Assembly: GCA_964408175.1 (NCBI GenBank) | Contig: CAYOYL010000035.1 | Coordinates: 1-21,895, forward strand | DNA: 21,895 nt | Source of the DNA: JAFGKM01 sp964408175 | GTDB taxonomy: Bacteria > Ratteibacteria > UBA8468 > B48-G9 > JAFGKM01 | Direction: 5' to 3' | In this document: positions 13,367 through 21,467 of the stretch, one piece after another | Layout of the letters: each line of letters opens with the position of its first letter | Numbering within the stretch: position 1 is the stretch's first letter | Translations under genes and position numbers: made by a program | The notes under the pieces: model-generated | Databases searched by the model: none | What the model saw: only the letters and a program-made list of their open reading frames with translations | Told to the model about the DNA's origin: nothing

Positions 13367-14341
13367 ATGGATTTGATAGGTGGTTTCATAGAGAAGTCAA
13401 AGAGTTTAAAAAAGCGGATTGTCTTTCCTGAAGGTCTTGATGAGCGCATCCAGAGGTCAGCGGAACGGTTAAGCAAAGAAGGGATTGCGGTACCTGTGCT
13501 GCTCGGCAAAAGGGAGGAGATACTCTCCTGCGCCGGAAAGAATGGAATTGACTGTTCCGGGGTTGAAATTATCCAACCGTCAGTCTCTCCTGAACTGCCG
13601 CGTCTGATTAACCTGTACTGTGAAAACAGGAAGAACGTGAAGGCATCTGTAGCGGAAAGGCTTCTTAAAAAAGAACTTATCTTCGGCGGAATGATGCTGA
13701 AGGCAGGGCTTGTGGATGTTATGATAGCCGGGGCCGCCAGTACAACGGCAAGTGTAATACAGGCATCAGCCCTCACGGTAGGATACAAAGAAGGGATTTC
13801 AACCCCTTCCAGTTTTTTCATAATGTCTCTCCCTGACGGTAAAATCCTTTTTTATGCAGACTGTGCGGTGAACGTAGACCCTGACTTTAAACAGTTGGCT
13901 GAAATAGGTATTACCACCGCGGGTAGTTTCGCAAAGATTATGGGACAACAGCCAAAGGTGGCATTCCTGTCTTTTTCCAGCAAGGGTTCAGCATCTCATC
14001 CGCTTGTAGAAAAGGTGCAGAAAGCAGTCAGTACAGCAAAGGATATGTCGGGAGAAGGTATTCTACTTGACGGGGAGTTCCAGGTGGATACTGCACTGGT
14101 TGAAACAGTTGCTAAAAAGAAACTTAAGGAACCGTCTGCTGTTGCCGGGCAGGCGAACGTTCTGATATTCCCTGACCTTAACTCAGGAAACATAGCCTAT
14201 AAACTGACCCAGTATCTTGCCGGGGCAGGGGCGTTTGGACCTGTCCTGCAGGGATTTGCAAAACCGGTGAGTGACCTTTCAAGGGGTGCAAAGTCTGAGG
14301 ATATTGTAGGGATAGCCGCCATCACCAGTTGTCTGACCTGA
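13367..14341 (+). CDS. pta: Phosphate acetyltransferase
   Basis: 324 residues, the length of the short, regulatory-domain-free class. Interconverts acetyl-CoA and acetyl phosphate. Motifs along the PTA/PTB fold: RIVFPEGLDERIQRSAERL, MMLKAGLVDVMIAGAAST, SFFIMSLPDGKILFYADCAVN, FLSFSSKGSASHPLVEKV, LDGEFQVDTALVE, and the C-terminal NVLIFPDLNSGNIAYKLTQ and GPVLQGFAKPVSDLSRGA. Starts 11 nt after nagB, with AAGGGG 6 nt before the ATG. Butyryl transferases share the fold, but the presence of ackA downstream and the Pta-type C-terminal blocks support acetyl. Splitting pta and ackA around a GlmU-like and an acyl carrier protein gene is less usual than having them adjacent. Confidence 0.94.
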   Translation: MDLIGGFIEKSKSLKKRIVFPEGLDERIQRSAERLSKEGIAVPVLLGKREEILSCAGKNGIDCSGVEIIQPSVSPELPRLINLYCENRKNVKASVAERLLKKELIFGGMMLKAGLVDVMIAGAASTTASVIQASALTVGYKEGISTPSSFFIMSLPDGKILFYADCAVNVDPDFKQLAEIGITTAGSFAKIMGQQPKVAFLSFSSKGSASHPLVEKVQKAVSTAKDMSGEGILLDGEFQVDTALVETVAKKKLKEPSAVAGQANVLIFPDLNSGNIAYKLTQYLAGAGAFGPVLQGFAKPVSDLSRGAKSEDIVGIAAITSCLT

Positions 14342-14393
14342 CTAAAATTAAAAGGCAACAGGAAACCTTTCCCTCCGCTGCATCTCTGAGGGA

Positions 14394-14416
14394 AATCCCC
14401 TCTTTCCAAAGGGGGA
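14394..14416. repeat. CCCCCTTT...AAAGGGGG palindromic repeat, copy 2 (diverged)
   Basis: ATCCCCTCTTTCCAAAGGGGGA forms a stem of about nine pairs around a tiny loop. It matches the core of the copies at 2152 and 15983 with a few changes. It lies in the 115-nt gap between pta and the GlmU-like gene. As RNA, it could slow transcription or stabilise the transcript end within the operon. Confidence 0.6.
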
Positions 14417-14456
14417 AATGAAAGGGCATTACTATCCTATATGAACGGGAGAGAAA

Positions 14457-15719
14457 ATGAAGATACTTATCTATGAAGACGAAGGGTGGAGAAGTCTTAC
14501 GCCCATGTCTTTCATCAAGTGCGTTTTTGAAATCAGGTGCGGCTTCAGTTCACTTCTGGACAGGCTCCTGCCCATACTGCCGACAGGGGACAGGGGATTC
14601 TGGGTGAGAGACTACATAAAGAACCTCGCAAAGAAAAGGTTTAACCTGCCTGTGAATGACGAGTCTTTTTTTAGTGACGACCTGCTGATTGTCAACGGAA
14701 GGTGGCTTGCCTCAGGGCAGGACAGGATAGAACTGCAAGAAGAAAGGGTTGTAAAGAGTTCAGACAATATTGCATACGGGCTGGTCAAAAAAGAGACTGC
14801 TGCAAGGTTCTGGAACGGCAGCCTTGACAGTTTTCTTAAACAAATCACTGAAAATATACCCTGCGAAGAGAAGAACTTGAAATGTGTAAATTACCCATGG
14901 GACCTGATAAACTGGAACCCTTCGGTGCTGAAGCAGGACTTTGCGGCACGCGGGAAGAAAGGTGTGAAAGGGACGTTCCACCAAATGGCGGCGGTTGTCG
15001 GGGATGAGGATGCCGTGTACATAGCAGAGGGTGCAAAGATTCATCCTTTTGTTGTCCTTGATACATCAGGAGGTCCTATATATATAGACGAAGGCGCTGA
15101 GGTCTTCCCTTCAGCGAGGATTGAAGGACCCTGTTACGTGGGCAGAAAGACCCAGATTATGCCGGGCGCAAACATCAGGGAAGGTAACAGTTTTGGGGAT
15201 GTTTGCAGGGTTGGAGGAGAGGTTGAGGAGTCTATCTTTTATTCCTATTCAAACAAGTATCATGACGGGTTTATCGGACACAGTTATATCGGTGAGTTTG
15301 TCAATCTCGGAGGGTTGACCATCAACAGTGACCTGAAAAACGACTACAGCAACGTAAGCGTCTATCTGAACGGTGTGCCTAAGGATACAGGGAGTCTCAA
15401 GGTCGGTTCTTTTATAGGGGACCACACAAAAACCAGTATCGGGGCACTGCTTAATACAGGTACCGTTGCCGGTCTGATGTGTAACATAACCGCTGCGGCA
15501 ATGCTCCCGAAATACTTCCCATCTTTCACCTGGTACGTTAACAACAAGTTTATGAAGGGCTATGGTCTGGAGATGATGCTCAACACGGCAAAGACTGTTA
15601 TGGGAAGAAGAAAGAGAGAGATGCCCGCGGAGGAGGAAGAGGCAATAAGGCATGTTTACGAGATGACTGCGGAGGAGAGGAAAGAGAGTATAAGAAAAAG
15701 CCGCAAACTCAGCAAATAA
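14457..15719 (+). CDS. GlmU-like sugar nucleotidyltransferase/acetyltransferase
   Basis: 420 residues resembling the 'alternative bacterial GlmU' family (TIGR03991). It is not classic GlmU, whose N-terminal domain has a different signature. The N-terminal 190 residues (opening KILIYEDEGWRSLTPMSF, then VFEIRCGFSSLLDRL) match the family's nucleotidyltransferase half. From about 195 there is a left-handed beta-helix of hexapeptide repeats (AKIHPFVVLDTS, YIDEGAEVFPSARI, YVGRKTQIMPGANI, SYIGEFVNLGGLTINSDLKNDY, GSFIGDHTKTSIGALLNTG), the acetyl-CoA-dependent half. It probably makes UDP-N-acetylglucosamine or a related nucleotide sugar. Ribosome binding site GGGAGAG before 14457. Lying between nagB-pta and ackA, it is well placed to use the acetyl-CoA they make. 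Confidence 0.84.
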   Translation: MKILIYEDEGWRSLTPMSFIKCVFEIRCGFSSLLDRLLPILPTGDRGFWVRDYIKNLAKKRFNLPVNDESFFSDDLLIVNGRWLASGQDRIELQEERVVKSSDNIAYGLVKKETAARFWNGSLDSFLKQITENIPCEEKNLKCVNYPWDLINWNPSVLKQDFAARGKKGVKGTFHQMAAVVGDEDAVYIAEGAKIHPFVVLDTSGGPIYIDEGAEVFPSARIEGPCYVGRKTQIMPGANIREGNSFGDVCRVGGEVEESIFYSYSNKYHDGFIGHSYIGEFVNLGGLTINSDLKNDYSNVSVYLNGVPKDTGSLKVGSFIGDHTKTSIGALLNTGTVAGLMCNITAAAMLPKYFPSFTWYVNNKFMKGYGLEMMLNTAKTVMGRRKREMPAEEEEAIRHVYEMTAEERKESIRKSRKLSK

Positions 15720-15732
15720 ATGGGGGAAAAGA

Positions 15733-15981
15733 ATGGAAAGAACAGAGATTGAAAGCAGGGTAAAAAAGGTAACTGCGGAGGTACTCGGCGTTAAGGAATC
15801 TGAGATAACCTTGGAAAGCAGGTTTGTTGAAGACCTTGGTGCTGAGAGTTCACAAAGTCTGGAGATGGTCGCCTCTTTTGAGGACGAATTTAATATTGAG
15901 ATGGAAGAGGATGCGGCTCTCAAGGTTCAATCGGTAGGGAAAGCCGTTGAGTTCATACAGAAGCACATGGAAGAAAAATAA
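15733..15981 (+). CDS. Acyl carrier protein, ESS-motif variant
   Basis: 82 residues with the acidic four-helix layout of acyl carrier proteins. The usual LGADSLDxVEL block reads LGAESSQSLEM, so the phosphopantetheine serine should be Ser39, with Glu before it in place of Asp and Ser after it in place of Leu. Downstream, FEDEFNIEMEEDAALKVQSVGKAVEFIQ is standard. I recall similar GAES-type carrier proteins from uncultured and delta-proteobacterial genomes, so this is a subtype rather than a broken copy. Such variants often serve a specialised pathway rather than bulk fatty-acid synthesis. Starts 11 nt after the GlmU-like gene with GGGGGAAAAG upstream. Possible partners here are the PlsC-like acyltransferase and the GlmU-like protein. 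Confidence 0.87.
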   Translation: MERTEIESRVKKVTAEVLGVKESEITLESRFVEDLGAESSQSLEMVASFEDEFNIEMEEDAALKVQSVGKAVEFIQKHMEEK

Positions 15982-15982
15982 A

Positions 15983-16065
15983 TCCTCCCGAACCCTCCTT
16001 TATCAAAGGAGAGAAATAAATAATTCCCCCTTTGAAGAAGGGGGATAAAGGGGGATTTTAAAGAG
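15983..16065. repeat. CCCCCTTT...AAAGGGGG palindromic repeat, copy 3 (double)
   Basis: Two hairpins in tandem fill the 92-nt gap between the acyl carrier protein gene and ackA. The first is CTCCTTT (15995-16001) with AAAGGAG (16005-16011). The second is CCCCCTT (16026-16032) with AAGGGGG (16038-16044), followed by GGGGGATTTTAAAGAG. As at copy 1, the right edge (TTTAAAG(G)AG) lies just upstream of a start codon and gives the only visible, weak ribosome binding site of ackA. Confidence 0.75.
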
Positions 16066-16073
16066 ATGTAACA

Positions 16074-17276
16074 ATGAAAATACTGGTGATAAACTGCGGG
16101 AGTTCGTCAGTAAAGTTCAAGGTTTTTGAGATGCCTGAGGAAAAGATTCTCGCCGAGGGCATAGTTGAAAAAATAGGCGAAGAGGTCTCCCTTTTTTCCT
16201 ATGAGACGGCAGGGAAAAAGTTTTTTTCAAAAAAGCCGGTGCAGGTCAAAAACCATGAGGAGAGCCTGCAGGTAATTGCACGGGCACTTGTTGACAATGA
16301 AACGGGGATTGTTAAAGACGTCAGTGAGATAAAGGGCGTCGGACACAGGGTCGTCCACGGTGGAGAGGGTTTTGATAACAGCGTTGTTATAAACGACGAA
16401 ATCATTCAAAAGATAGAAGACTACGTGACACTTGCACCTCTGCACAACCCGCACAACCTTTCCGGCATCAGGGCGTCAATGAAGTACTTCCCTGAGAGTC
16501 TTCAGACTGCATCCTTTGACACGGCTTTTCACACGACCATCCCTGAGGTTGCATACCTGTACCCCATCCCTTATGAGTTTTATGAGAAGTACCGCATAAG
16601 GAGATACGGGTTCCATGGAACTTCCCACAGGTACGTTGCCCGCCGGGCTGCGGAACTGATGAGTAAGGGCAAGTATGAGGTCAATGTGATAACCTGCCAC
16701 CTGGGCAACGGGTGCAGCATAACAGCGGTGAAAAACGGCCGTTCTGTAGATACCAGTATGGGTCTGACGCCTCTGGAAGGTCTGATGATGGGGACGCGGT
16801 CAGGAGACATTGACCCAGGCATAATATTCCATCTTATTGAAAGTCTCGGGCTGAGCGGACAGGAGATAAACGACATACTGAATAAGAAGAGCGGTCTGCT
16901 CGGACTCTCAGGGGTATCAAACGACTTCCGGAACCTTCTTGAAAATATGGATAACAGAAGGGTTGCACTGTCCATAGACGTATACAGTTACAGGGTGAAA
17001 AAATACATAGGTGCGTATATGGCTGTTCTGGGCAGGACAGATGCAATAGTTTTTACCGCCGGAGCAGGTGAAAAGACACCCGAGGTGCGCGAAAAGGCAC
17101 TCTCAGGGATGGAAGAATTTGGCATAATACTGGACAGAGACAAAAACTACAAAAACTTCTCAGACGAAGGGGAGATAAACACACCTGAGTCAAAGGTAAA
17201 GGTGTACGTCATCCCTACAAATGAAGAACTCCGCATTGCATTTGACACCTATGCCGCTTCCACTTCACAGGTATAA
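16074..17276 (+). CDS. ackA: Acetate kinase
   Basis: 400 residues, the usual length. Interconverts acetate plus ATP with acetyl phosphate plus ADP, the partner of Pta. ASKHA-fold motifs: VINCGSSSVKFKVF (Asn7), GHRVVHGGEGF, DTAFHTTIPEVAYLYPIP (catalytic Asp), RYGFHGTSHRYV, HLGNGCSITAV, DTSMGLTPLEGLMMGTRSGDIDP, FTAGAGEKTPEVRE and a final IPTNEELRIAFDT. Its ribosome binding site is weak (AAAGAG) and lies at the edge of a palindromic repeat. It is the last gene of the plus-strand operon and ends only 5 nt from the end of the convergent GH29-like gene, with no room for an intrinsic terminator between them. Confidence 0.96.
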   Translation: MKILVINCGSSSVKFKVFEMPEEKILAEGIVEKIGEEVSLFSYETAGKKFFSKKPVQVKNHEESLQVIARALVDNETGIVKDVSEIKGVGHRVVHGGEGFDNSVVINDEIIQKIEDYVTLAPLHNPHNLSGIRASMKYFPESLQTASFDTAFHTTIPEVAYLYPIPYEFYEKYRIRRYGFHGTSHRYVARRAAELMSKGKYEVNVITCHLGNGCSITAVKNGRSVDTSMGLTPLEGLMMGTRSGDIDPGIIFHLIESLGLSGQEINDILNKKSGLLGLSGVSNDFRNLLENMDNRRVALSIDVYSYRVKKYIGAYMAVLGRTDAIVFTAGAGEKTPEVREKALSGMEEFGIILDRDKNYKNFSDEGEINTPESKVKVYVIPTNEELRIAFDTYAASTSQV

Positions 17277-17281
17277 TAGCA

Positions 17282-18250
17282 CTACACTGCCTGTTTCAGG
17301 TCCTTCAGGGTATTTAACTCTTCTATAAAAACCTGCGGTATCAGACCCTCTTTTGTGACAGGGACATCCCAGGTAACCACACCTCCAAAAGAGTTGATGT
17401 GTCTCGTATAGGCTGAAACCATCTCAGCAGTGAACCTCGGCTGCCCGCCTCCCCAGCAGCCGCCGAGGAATGTCAGGATGTGGTACTGTGCTTTGTTTAC
17501 CCACCGGGAAAGAGGGACGACGCACGGTTCAATCCCATTTACAGGCAGTCTGTTTGAAATCTCCCCTGCCGTATAGTCCTCAAACTCGGTATGGGAGATG
17601 ACGGGTGTTCTCACCCCCGGGTTAAAGGCTACAATGGAGTCCGGATTCCCTGCCTTCAGCGCTGCGGCAAAACTCTGGAAGTTCGGCGGTTCAGGGTACC
17701 TGTACATCTCGTCGGCAAAGTAGCATCCGTCTATCCACCAGCCGGCAACCCCTTTTCCCCATCTCAGCGACCACTCCCTGATGACCGCTTCCCACCTTAA
17801 CTGAAACTCCGCCAGTCTTTCTCCTGTCCGTTCCTTCCCGTCTTCTTTGTATCCACTCTTCCACCCCAGTTTCTCTACCGCCAGCTTATCCCTGTCCGGG
17901 GCACCGCTGGGCAGATACACAAGCAGTTTTATTCCTTTTGGATTTAAGACTGTGTAGAGGTCCCTGATGAGGTCTCTTCTCGAACACCTGCTGGGTTTGA
18001 TGCCCACGAAAGAGTCATAGGTGGCATTGGGGGAGCAGTAGTGACCGCTGTTTTGACCGATGGTGATGCAGTAGTATTTGGCCCCGAGCAATTCCAACTG
18101 CTTCGCCAGACCATCCACGTTAAATCCGTCCACCATCCTGTTCCACTCATCTGATGCTGTCCTGCTGTCTGCGTGGACCACGTAGTGGGCAAAGATACCC
18201 CAGCCCGCATCTTTAAACCAGTCTGTTCTGTTTTTGCCTTCTTTTTTCAT
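17282..18250 (-). CDS. GH29 alpha-L-fucosidase-like glycoside hydrolase
   Basis: 322 residues with a single TIM-barrel domain like the catalytic domain of family GH29. The N-terminal WFKDAGWGIFAHY corresponds to the GH29 WFxxAKFGxFxHWG block; AKYYCITIGQNSGHYCSPNATYD to the AKYxxLTxKHHDGF block; and GWWIDGCY to the block holding the nucleophile (Asp174). A candidate acid is in HTEFEDYTAGE (220-230). No signal peptide and no carbohydrate-binding domain, so it acts inside the cell or is a diverged relative. Several standard GH29 residues are altered (HHDGF reads GQNSGHY), so the substrate may not be fucose. Ribosome binding site GGGAGGAAT. Starts 29 nt after the 1054-aa secreted protein, surely the same transcript. 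Confidence 0.72.
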   Translation of the reverse strand: MKKEGKNRTDWFKDAGWGIFAHYVVHADSRTASDEWNRMVDGFNVDGLAKQLELLGAKYYCITIGQNSGHYCSPNATYDSFVGIKPSRCSRRDLIRDLYTVLNPKGIKLLVYLPSGAPDRDKLAVEKLGWKSGYKEDGKERTGERLAEFQLRWEAVIREWSLRWGKGVAGWWIDGCYFADEMYRYPEPPNFQSFAAALKAGNPDSIVAFNPGVRTPVISHTEFEDYTAGEISNRLPVNGIEPCVVPLSRWVNKAQYHILTFLGGCWGGGQPRFTAEMVSAYTRHINSFGGVVTWDVPVTKEGLIPQVFIEELNTLKDLKQAV

Positions 18251-18279
18251 ATTCCTCCCTGAGACAACACAGCCAGTCT

Positions 18280-21200
18280 TTATTCTGTCTGTATATAATA
18301 GAGTTTAATTTCCTGCGGTGAGACGTCCTCCTTCAACATCTTTGATGGGGACAGATTTTTCCCATCCCTGATTTCTTTTATACCTTTGATTTTTCTGCTG
18401 AATGGGAGTTTGATGTTGGTTACAGTCTGTCTGCTGTTCTGATAGTTGCCTACCAGAAGGAGCATTTCTCTGTCCGTGCCCCATGCGGTATAAAAAAGGC
18501 TGTTATTGTCATACTCAACCTCCTTGAGTTCCCCTTCAACAAGAAGTCTTTCATAAGGTGCAACTGTTTTCAGTGCCTTTGCATGATAGTAATAGTCCAT
18601 GGGGCTGTCAAAATCCCCGAACCAGTAATAGGTTATACCGGCAGCACCATTCAGGAGGCTTTCAAGTACTATCTGTTCCATCTTATAGGGTTCAAATTCC
18701 CCGTATGTCCCTGCAGAAAGCCATGGTATCACAGACATCTTTTTACCACCGAATTCATAATTCCCCCGTATCCTTTTTTGCACGGTTACCGCACTACCGC
18801 GGATATAAAGACTGGGCATGGCAAGGTCTATCTGTTCAGGATAAAGTTTTTTGAAGTCAAAGACAAATGCATAAGGATTTGCGGCATGGGTGAAATCAAC
18901 TGCATAGATGCCTGTTACCGGTCTTGATGCTCTACCCATGCCCTCTTTTACCGCCTTGTTCATATCTCTTATCATCTCCACACCGAGGTCACTGAGAAGG
19001 TCGTCCATCCGCTTACCGCTTCTCTTCTGCAACTCACTGCATCTTGTACAGGCAGCGGCTTCTCTGGCTCCATTATACCAGCACTCAATGTCATGGAAGA
19101 TGTAATCGGGCTCTGCGGCTCCTGCAAGTTTGCCGACCCTCTCTATCTCCTCCTGATAGAACTGTCCGCGGTATGAGGGACACAGGTTCTTTGAAGGACC
19201 TGAAGGCATCTGCGAGTATATCTCACCTTCCTTCCTGTGTCTGTTTAACATTACATGAAAAGGTGACTCATTATAGATAACCTTCATACCCTGTTTACGG
19301 GCTTCTGCAAGGAATGAAGAGACCTCGTTTGATGGTTTGCCGTCCTTCCAGTATCTGGGGAAAGTACTTACAGCATTAAAACCGAGGTGCTTCCATGCAC
19401 TGAAGAATTCGGGCCATCGGAGTGCATATACTTCACCCATCCACGCAAGGCTGATGTGCAGATTTTTCAGTTTCGGGACCTCGGGGATGTCCACCACCCT
19501 TATGGGAAAGGCTGTTTCGTTAGGCACGTATCCGGGACTTTCCGCATACATATATGCCCTGTCTCCTTTCTGAATGCCCTTGTTGTCCAGCCTGAAATAC
19601 AATTCACCCATGCTGTTTGTCCTCGGAAAAGAGAGACCTGATACTGTCCACCTTATATACGGTTTCCCATCCCTCTGTGTCTTTTCACTTTTTATTGTCC
19701 CCTGAGTTTCAAGCAGGGTTATTGCCTCCGGCAGTTCAAATACAAAGGAGGGTTTCTCCTTGCGGTCTTTTTCATCCCGCATATCCGCATAAAAGAATAT
19801 GTTGGGCGTTATGATGTTGGAGGATACGGCGAATACACCATGAAAAGGGGCAAATTCTATCCCTTTCATAATGAAACTGGTGCGTTTTTCTCCGTTATAT
19901 TTAACCTCCTCAGATGGAAAAGCCCCTCTTATTATTGCAACCTCATCAGCAAAGACAAAATCGCTCGTCCCTTTGATGCACAACCCTACGTATCTTGCCT
20001 TGGTACGCAGATTCTCAAAGGCAATAGGGTATACATACGACTGCCCCTCTTCAGGCAGGTAGAATACCCCCTCATCCCCTGCCTGGTCTTTTTCTCCCAA
20101 TTGAAGTTTTTGCAGGGATGCGGTTTCAAAGAATTCTTTTCCGTCTTCGCTTACCACCAGAGAGAGTTTTTCAGGAAAAAGCAAACTGCCCTGTTCACCT
20201 CCTCCGAGAGTACGTATTACCACCTTCTCTATGGGGTAAACCTCACCGAGGTCAACCAGCAGTTTTACACCCATTGCGGCCCCTGAGCTCCAGCCGGTAG
20301 AATCTCTGTCAAACCATATCCTGTCGTCAGTGCGGGATGAAAGTTTTCCATCTGTAAGGTCATAGGTATCCTTTCCGTCCTGTGTCAGACGATAGTCTGG
20401 CGTGACGGAGAACCTGACTGGCCTGCCCCGGGCGATATTCTCACCCTTCGTACGTTCGAGCCACAGCGTGCGATACTCGCGCGCCATGGGTGTGGATGCC
20501 TCCACAACTGACTGGATGTTATGAGCAGTTTTTATGTCCAGCAGGAAACAGGAGAGGGCATGGGTACTTGATGTCCCCATTATTTCTGCAGTAGCAACCA
20601 GTTCTCCTGACTGTTTGCCTGTATAACTGAAGGCACTTTCGTCTATTGTCACAGCCTTTGAAAATATGCCATCACCTACTGTCTTATCACCGCCTTTGCC
20701 CCTGTCGTTTAAAATTATCTCTTCTCCCGAAAGACAAAACGGCACCATCCCATTCACAATATATACCTTTACATTGACATCTCCCGCGGGAAGGACTGTT
20801 TTCCCATAGTATCTGAAAAGTATGCTGTCTCCAATTTCAGCGATGTTGTCTCTGCCTTCATCGGCTCCTGTCCGTTTTATCAGCATCATTGTCAGCCCGT
20901 CATAGGGTACCTTTACCATTCTTATCCAGTCCACATCAAGCCAGCCTCCGGGCTCAGTTCCTGCATTTCCCCTGTGCATCAGGGTGAGGGCAAAACTGGC
21001 TTTTTTGCCTGCAAACGGCTGCGGCGAGAGGTCAAAGGTGGTTATGCCTGTAAAGGGTTGCCCCATAACGATGCCACCGGTAGATGCATTCCCCAGTGTA
21101 ATAAAGTGTTTGGAATCCTCAACTGCCCCCATCTTGATTTGCAGCCAGCGGTAGGTGCTTTCTTTCCGGAAGTCATAGGGTACGTATCTCTGGAATATCC

Positions 21201-21444
21201 CATAGTTCCTTGGTCCTGTTTCCCTCAGCCGCAGGTATCCGTCCGTCCCTTCAGCGCTTGTCTGGTTGAAGTGCCACCACCCCTCATGACGGTTCTCGTT
21301 TATCTCTATCGTTGAAAAGTCTTCCAGCCACAGTGTATTTTCATCAGGGTTCTGGATAATACCCGCAGAAACAGTCGCCGTCCATCCTGCCAGAAAAAAA
21401 GCCGCTCCGATAAGCAGAACAACTCTTTTAGTTAGATTAGACAT
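18280..21444 (-). CDS. Secreted multidomain protein: discoidin (F5/8 C) and GH-like TIM barrel
   Basis: 1054 residues. A Sec signal peptide (KR, hydrophobic core LLIGAAFFLAGWTAT, likely cleavage after VSA, about residue 28). Residues 29-200 look like a beta-sandwich (LWLEDFSTIEI...LDVDWIRMVKV). Residues 200-310 contain NDRGKGGDKTVGDGIFS, an Ig-like linker motif common in secreted proteins. A discoidin-like F5/8 C domain spans about 333-500 (ENIARGRPVRFS, DLTDGKLS, LLVDLGEVYPIEKVVIRTLGG). Residues 670-960 read as a TIM barrel (KNLHISLAWMGE, MKVIYNESPF, YIFHDIECW near 784, IDLAMPSLYIRG, AAGITYYWFGDFD), with a C-terminal beta-domain to the end. Candidate catalytic acids are in FHDIECW. It is probably a periplasmic or exported glycan hydrolase of unassigned family. 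Ribosome binding site GAGGT 7-8 nt upstream. Confidence 0.75.
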   Translation of the reverse strand: MSNLTKRVVLLIGAAFFLAGWTATVSAGIIQNPDENTLWLEDFSTIEINENRHEGWWHFNQTSAEGTDGYLRLRETGPRNYGIFQRYVPYDFRKESTYRWLQIKMGAVEDSKHFITLGNASTGGIVMGQPFTGITTFDLSPQPFAGKKASFALTLMHRGNAGTEPGGWLDVDWIRMVKVPYDGLTMMLIKRTGADEGRDNIAEIGDSILFRYYGKTVLPAGDVNVKVYIVNGMVPFCLSGEEIILNDRGKGGDKTVGDGIFSKAVTIDESAFSYTGKQSGELVATAEIMGTSSTHALSCFLLDIKTAHNIQSVVEASTPMAREYRTLWLERTKGENIARGRPVRFSVTPDYRLTQDGKDTYDLTDGKLSSRTDDRIWFDRDSTGWSSGAAMGVKLLVDLGEVYPIEKVVIRTLGGGEQGSLLFPEKLSLVVSEDGKEFFETASLQKLQLGEKDQAGDEGVFYLPEEGQSYVYPIAFENLRTKARYVGLCIKGTSDFVFADEVAIIRGAFPSEEVKYNGEKRTSFIMKGIEFAPFHGVFAVSSNIITPNIFFYADMRDEKDRKEKPSFVFELPEAITLLETQGTIKSEKTQRDGKPYIRWTVSGLSFPRTNSMGELYFRLDNKGIQKGDRAYMYAESPGYVPNETAFPIRVVDIPEVPKLKNLHISLAWMGEVYALRWPEFFSAWKHLGFNAVSTFPRYWKDGKPSNEVSSFLAEARKQGMKVIYNESPFHVMLNRHRKEGEIYSQMPSGPSKNLCPSYRGQFYQEEIERVGKLAGAAEPDYIFHDIECWYNGAREAAACTRCSELQKRSGKRMDDLLSDLGVEMIRDMNKAVKEGMGRASRPVTGIYAVDFTHAANPYAFVFDFKKLYPEQIDLAMPSLYIRGSAVTVQKRIRGNYEFGGKKMSVIPWLSAGTYGEFEPYKMEQIVLESLLNGAAGITYYWFGDFDSPMDYYYHAKALKTVAPYERLLVEGELKEVEYDNNSLFYTAWGTDREMLLLVGNYQNSRQTVTNIKLPFSRKIKGIKEIRDGKNLSPSKMLKEDVSPQEIKLYYIQTE

Positions 21445-21467
21445 CTCTTTTACCTCGCAAATATTCA

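Noticed and set aside
15249..15923. 224-residue minus-strand frame over the GlmU-like and acyl carrier protein genes
   Set aside because: It is a shadow of two clearly coding plus-strand genes, with Ser-rich, domain-free content.
17277..17281. Terminator between ackA and the GH29-like gene
   Set aside because: The gap is only 5 nt and no hairpin with a T-run is visible; transcripts probably run into each other.
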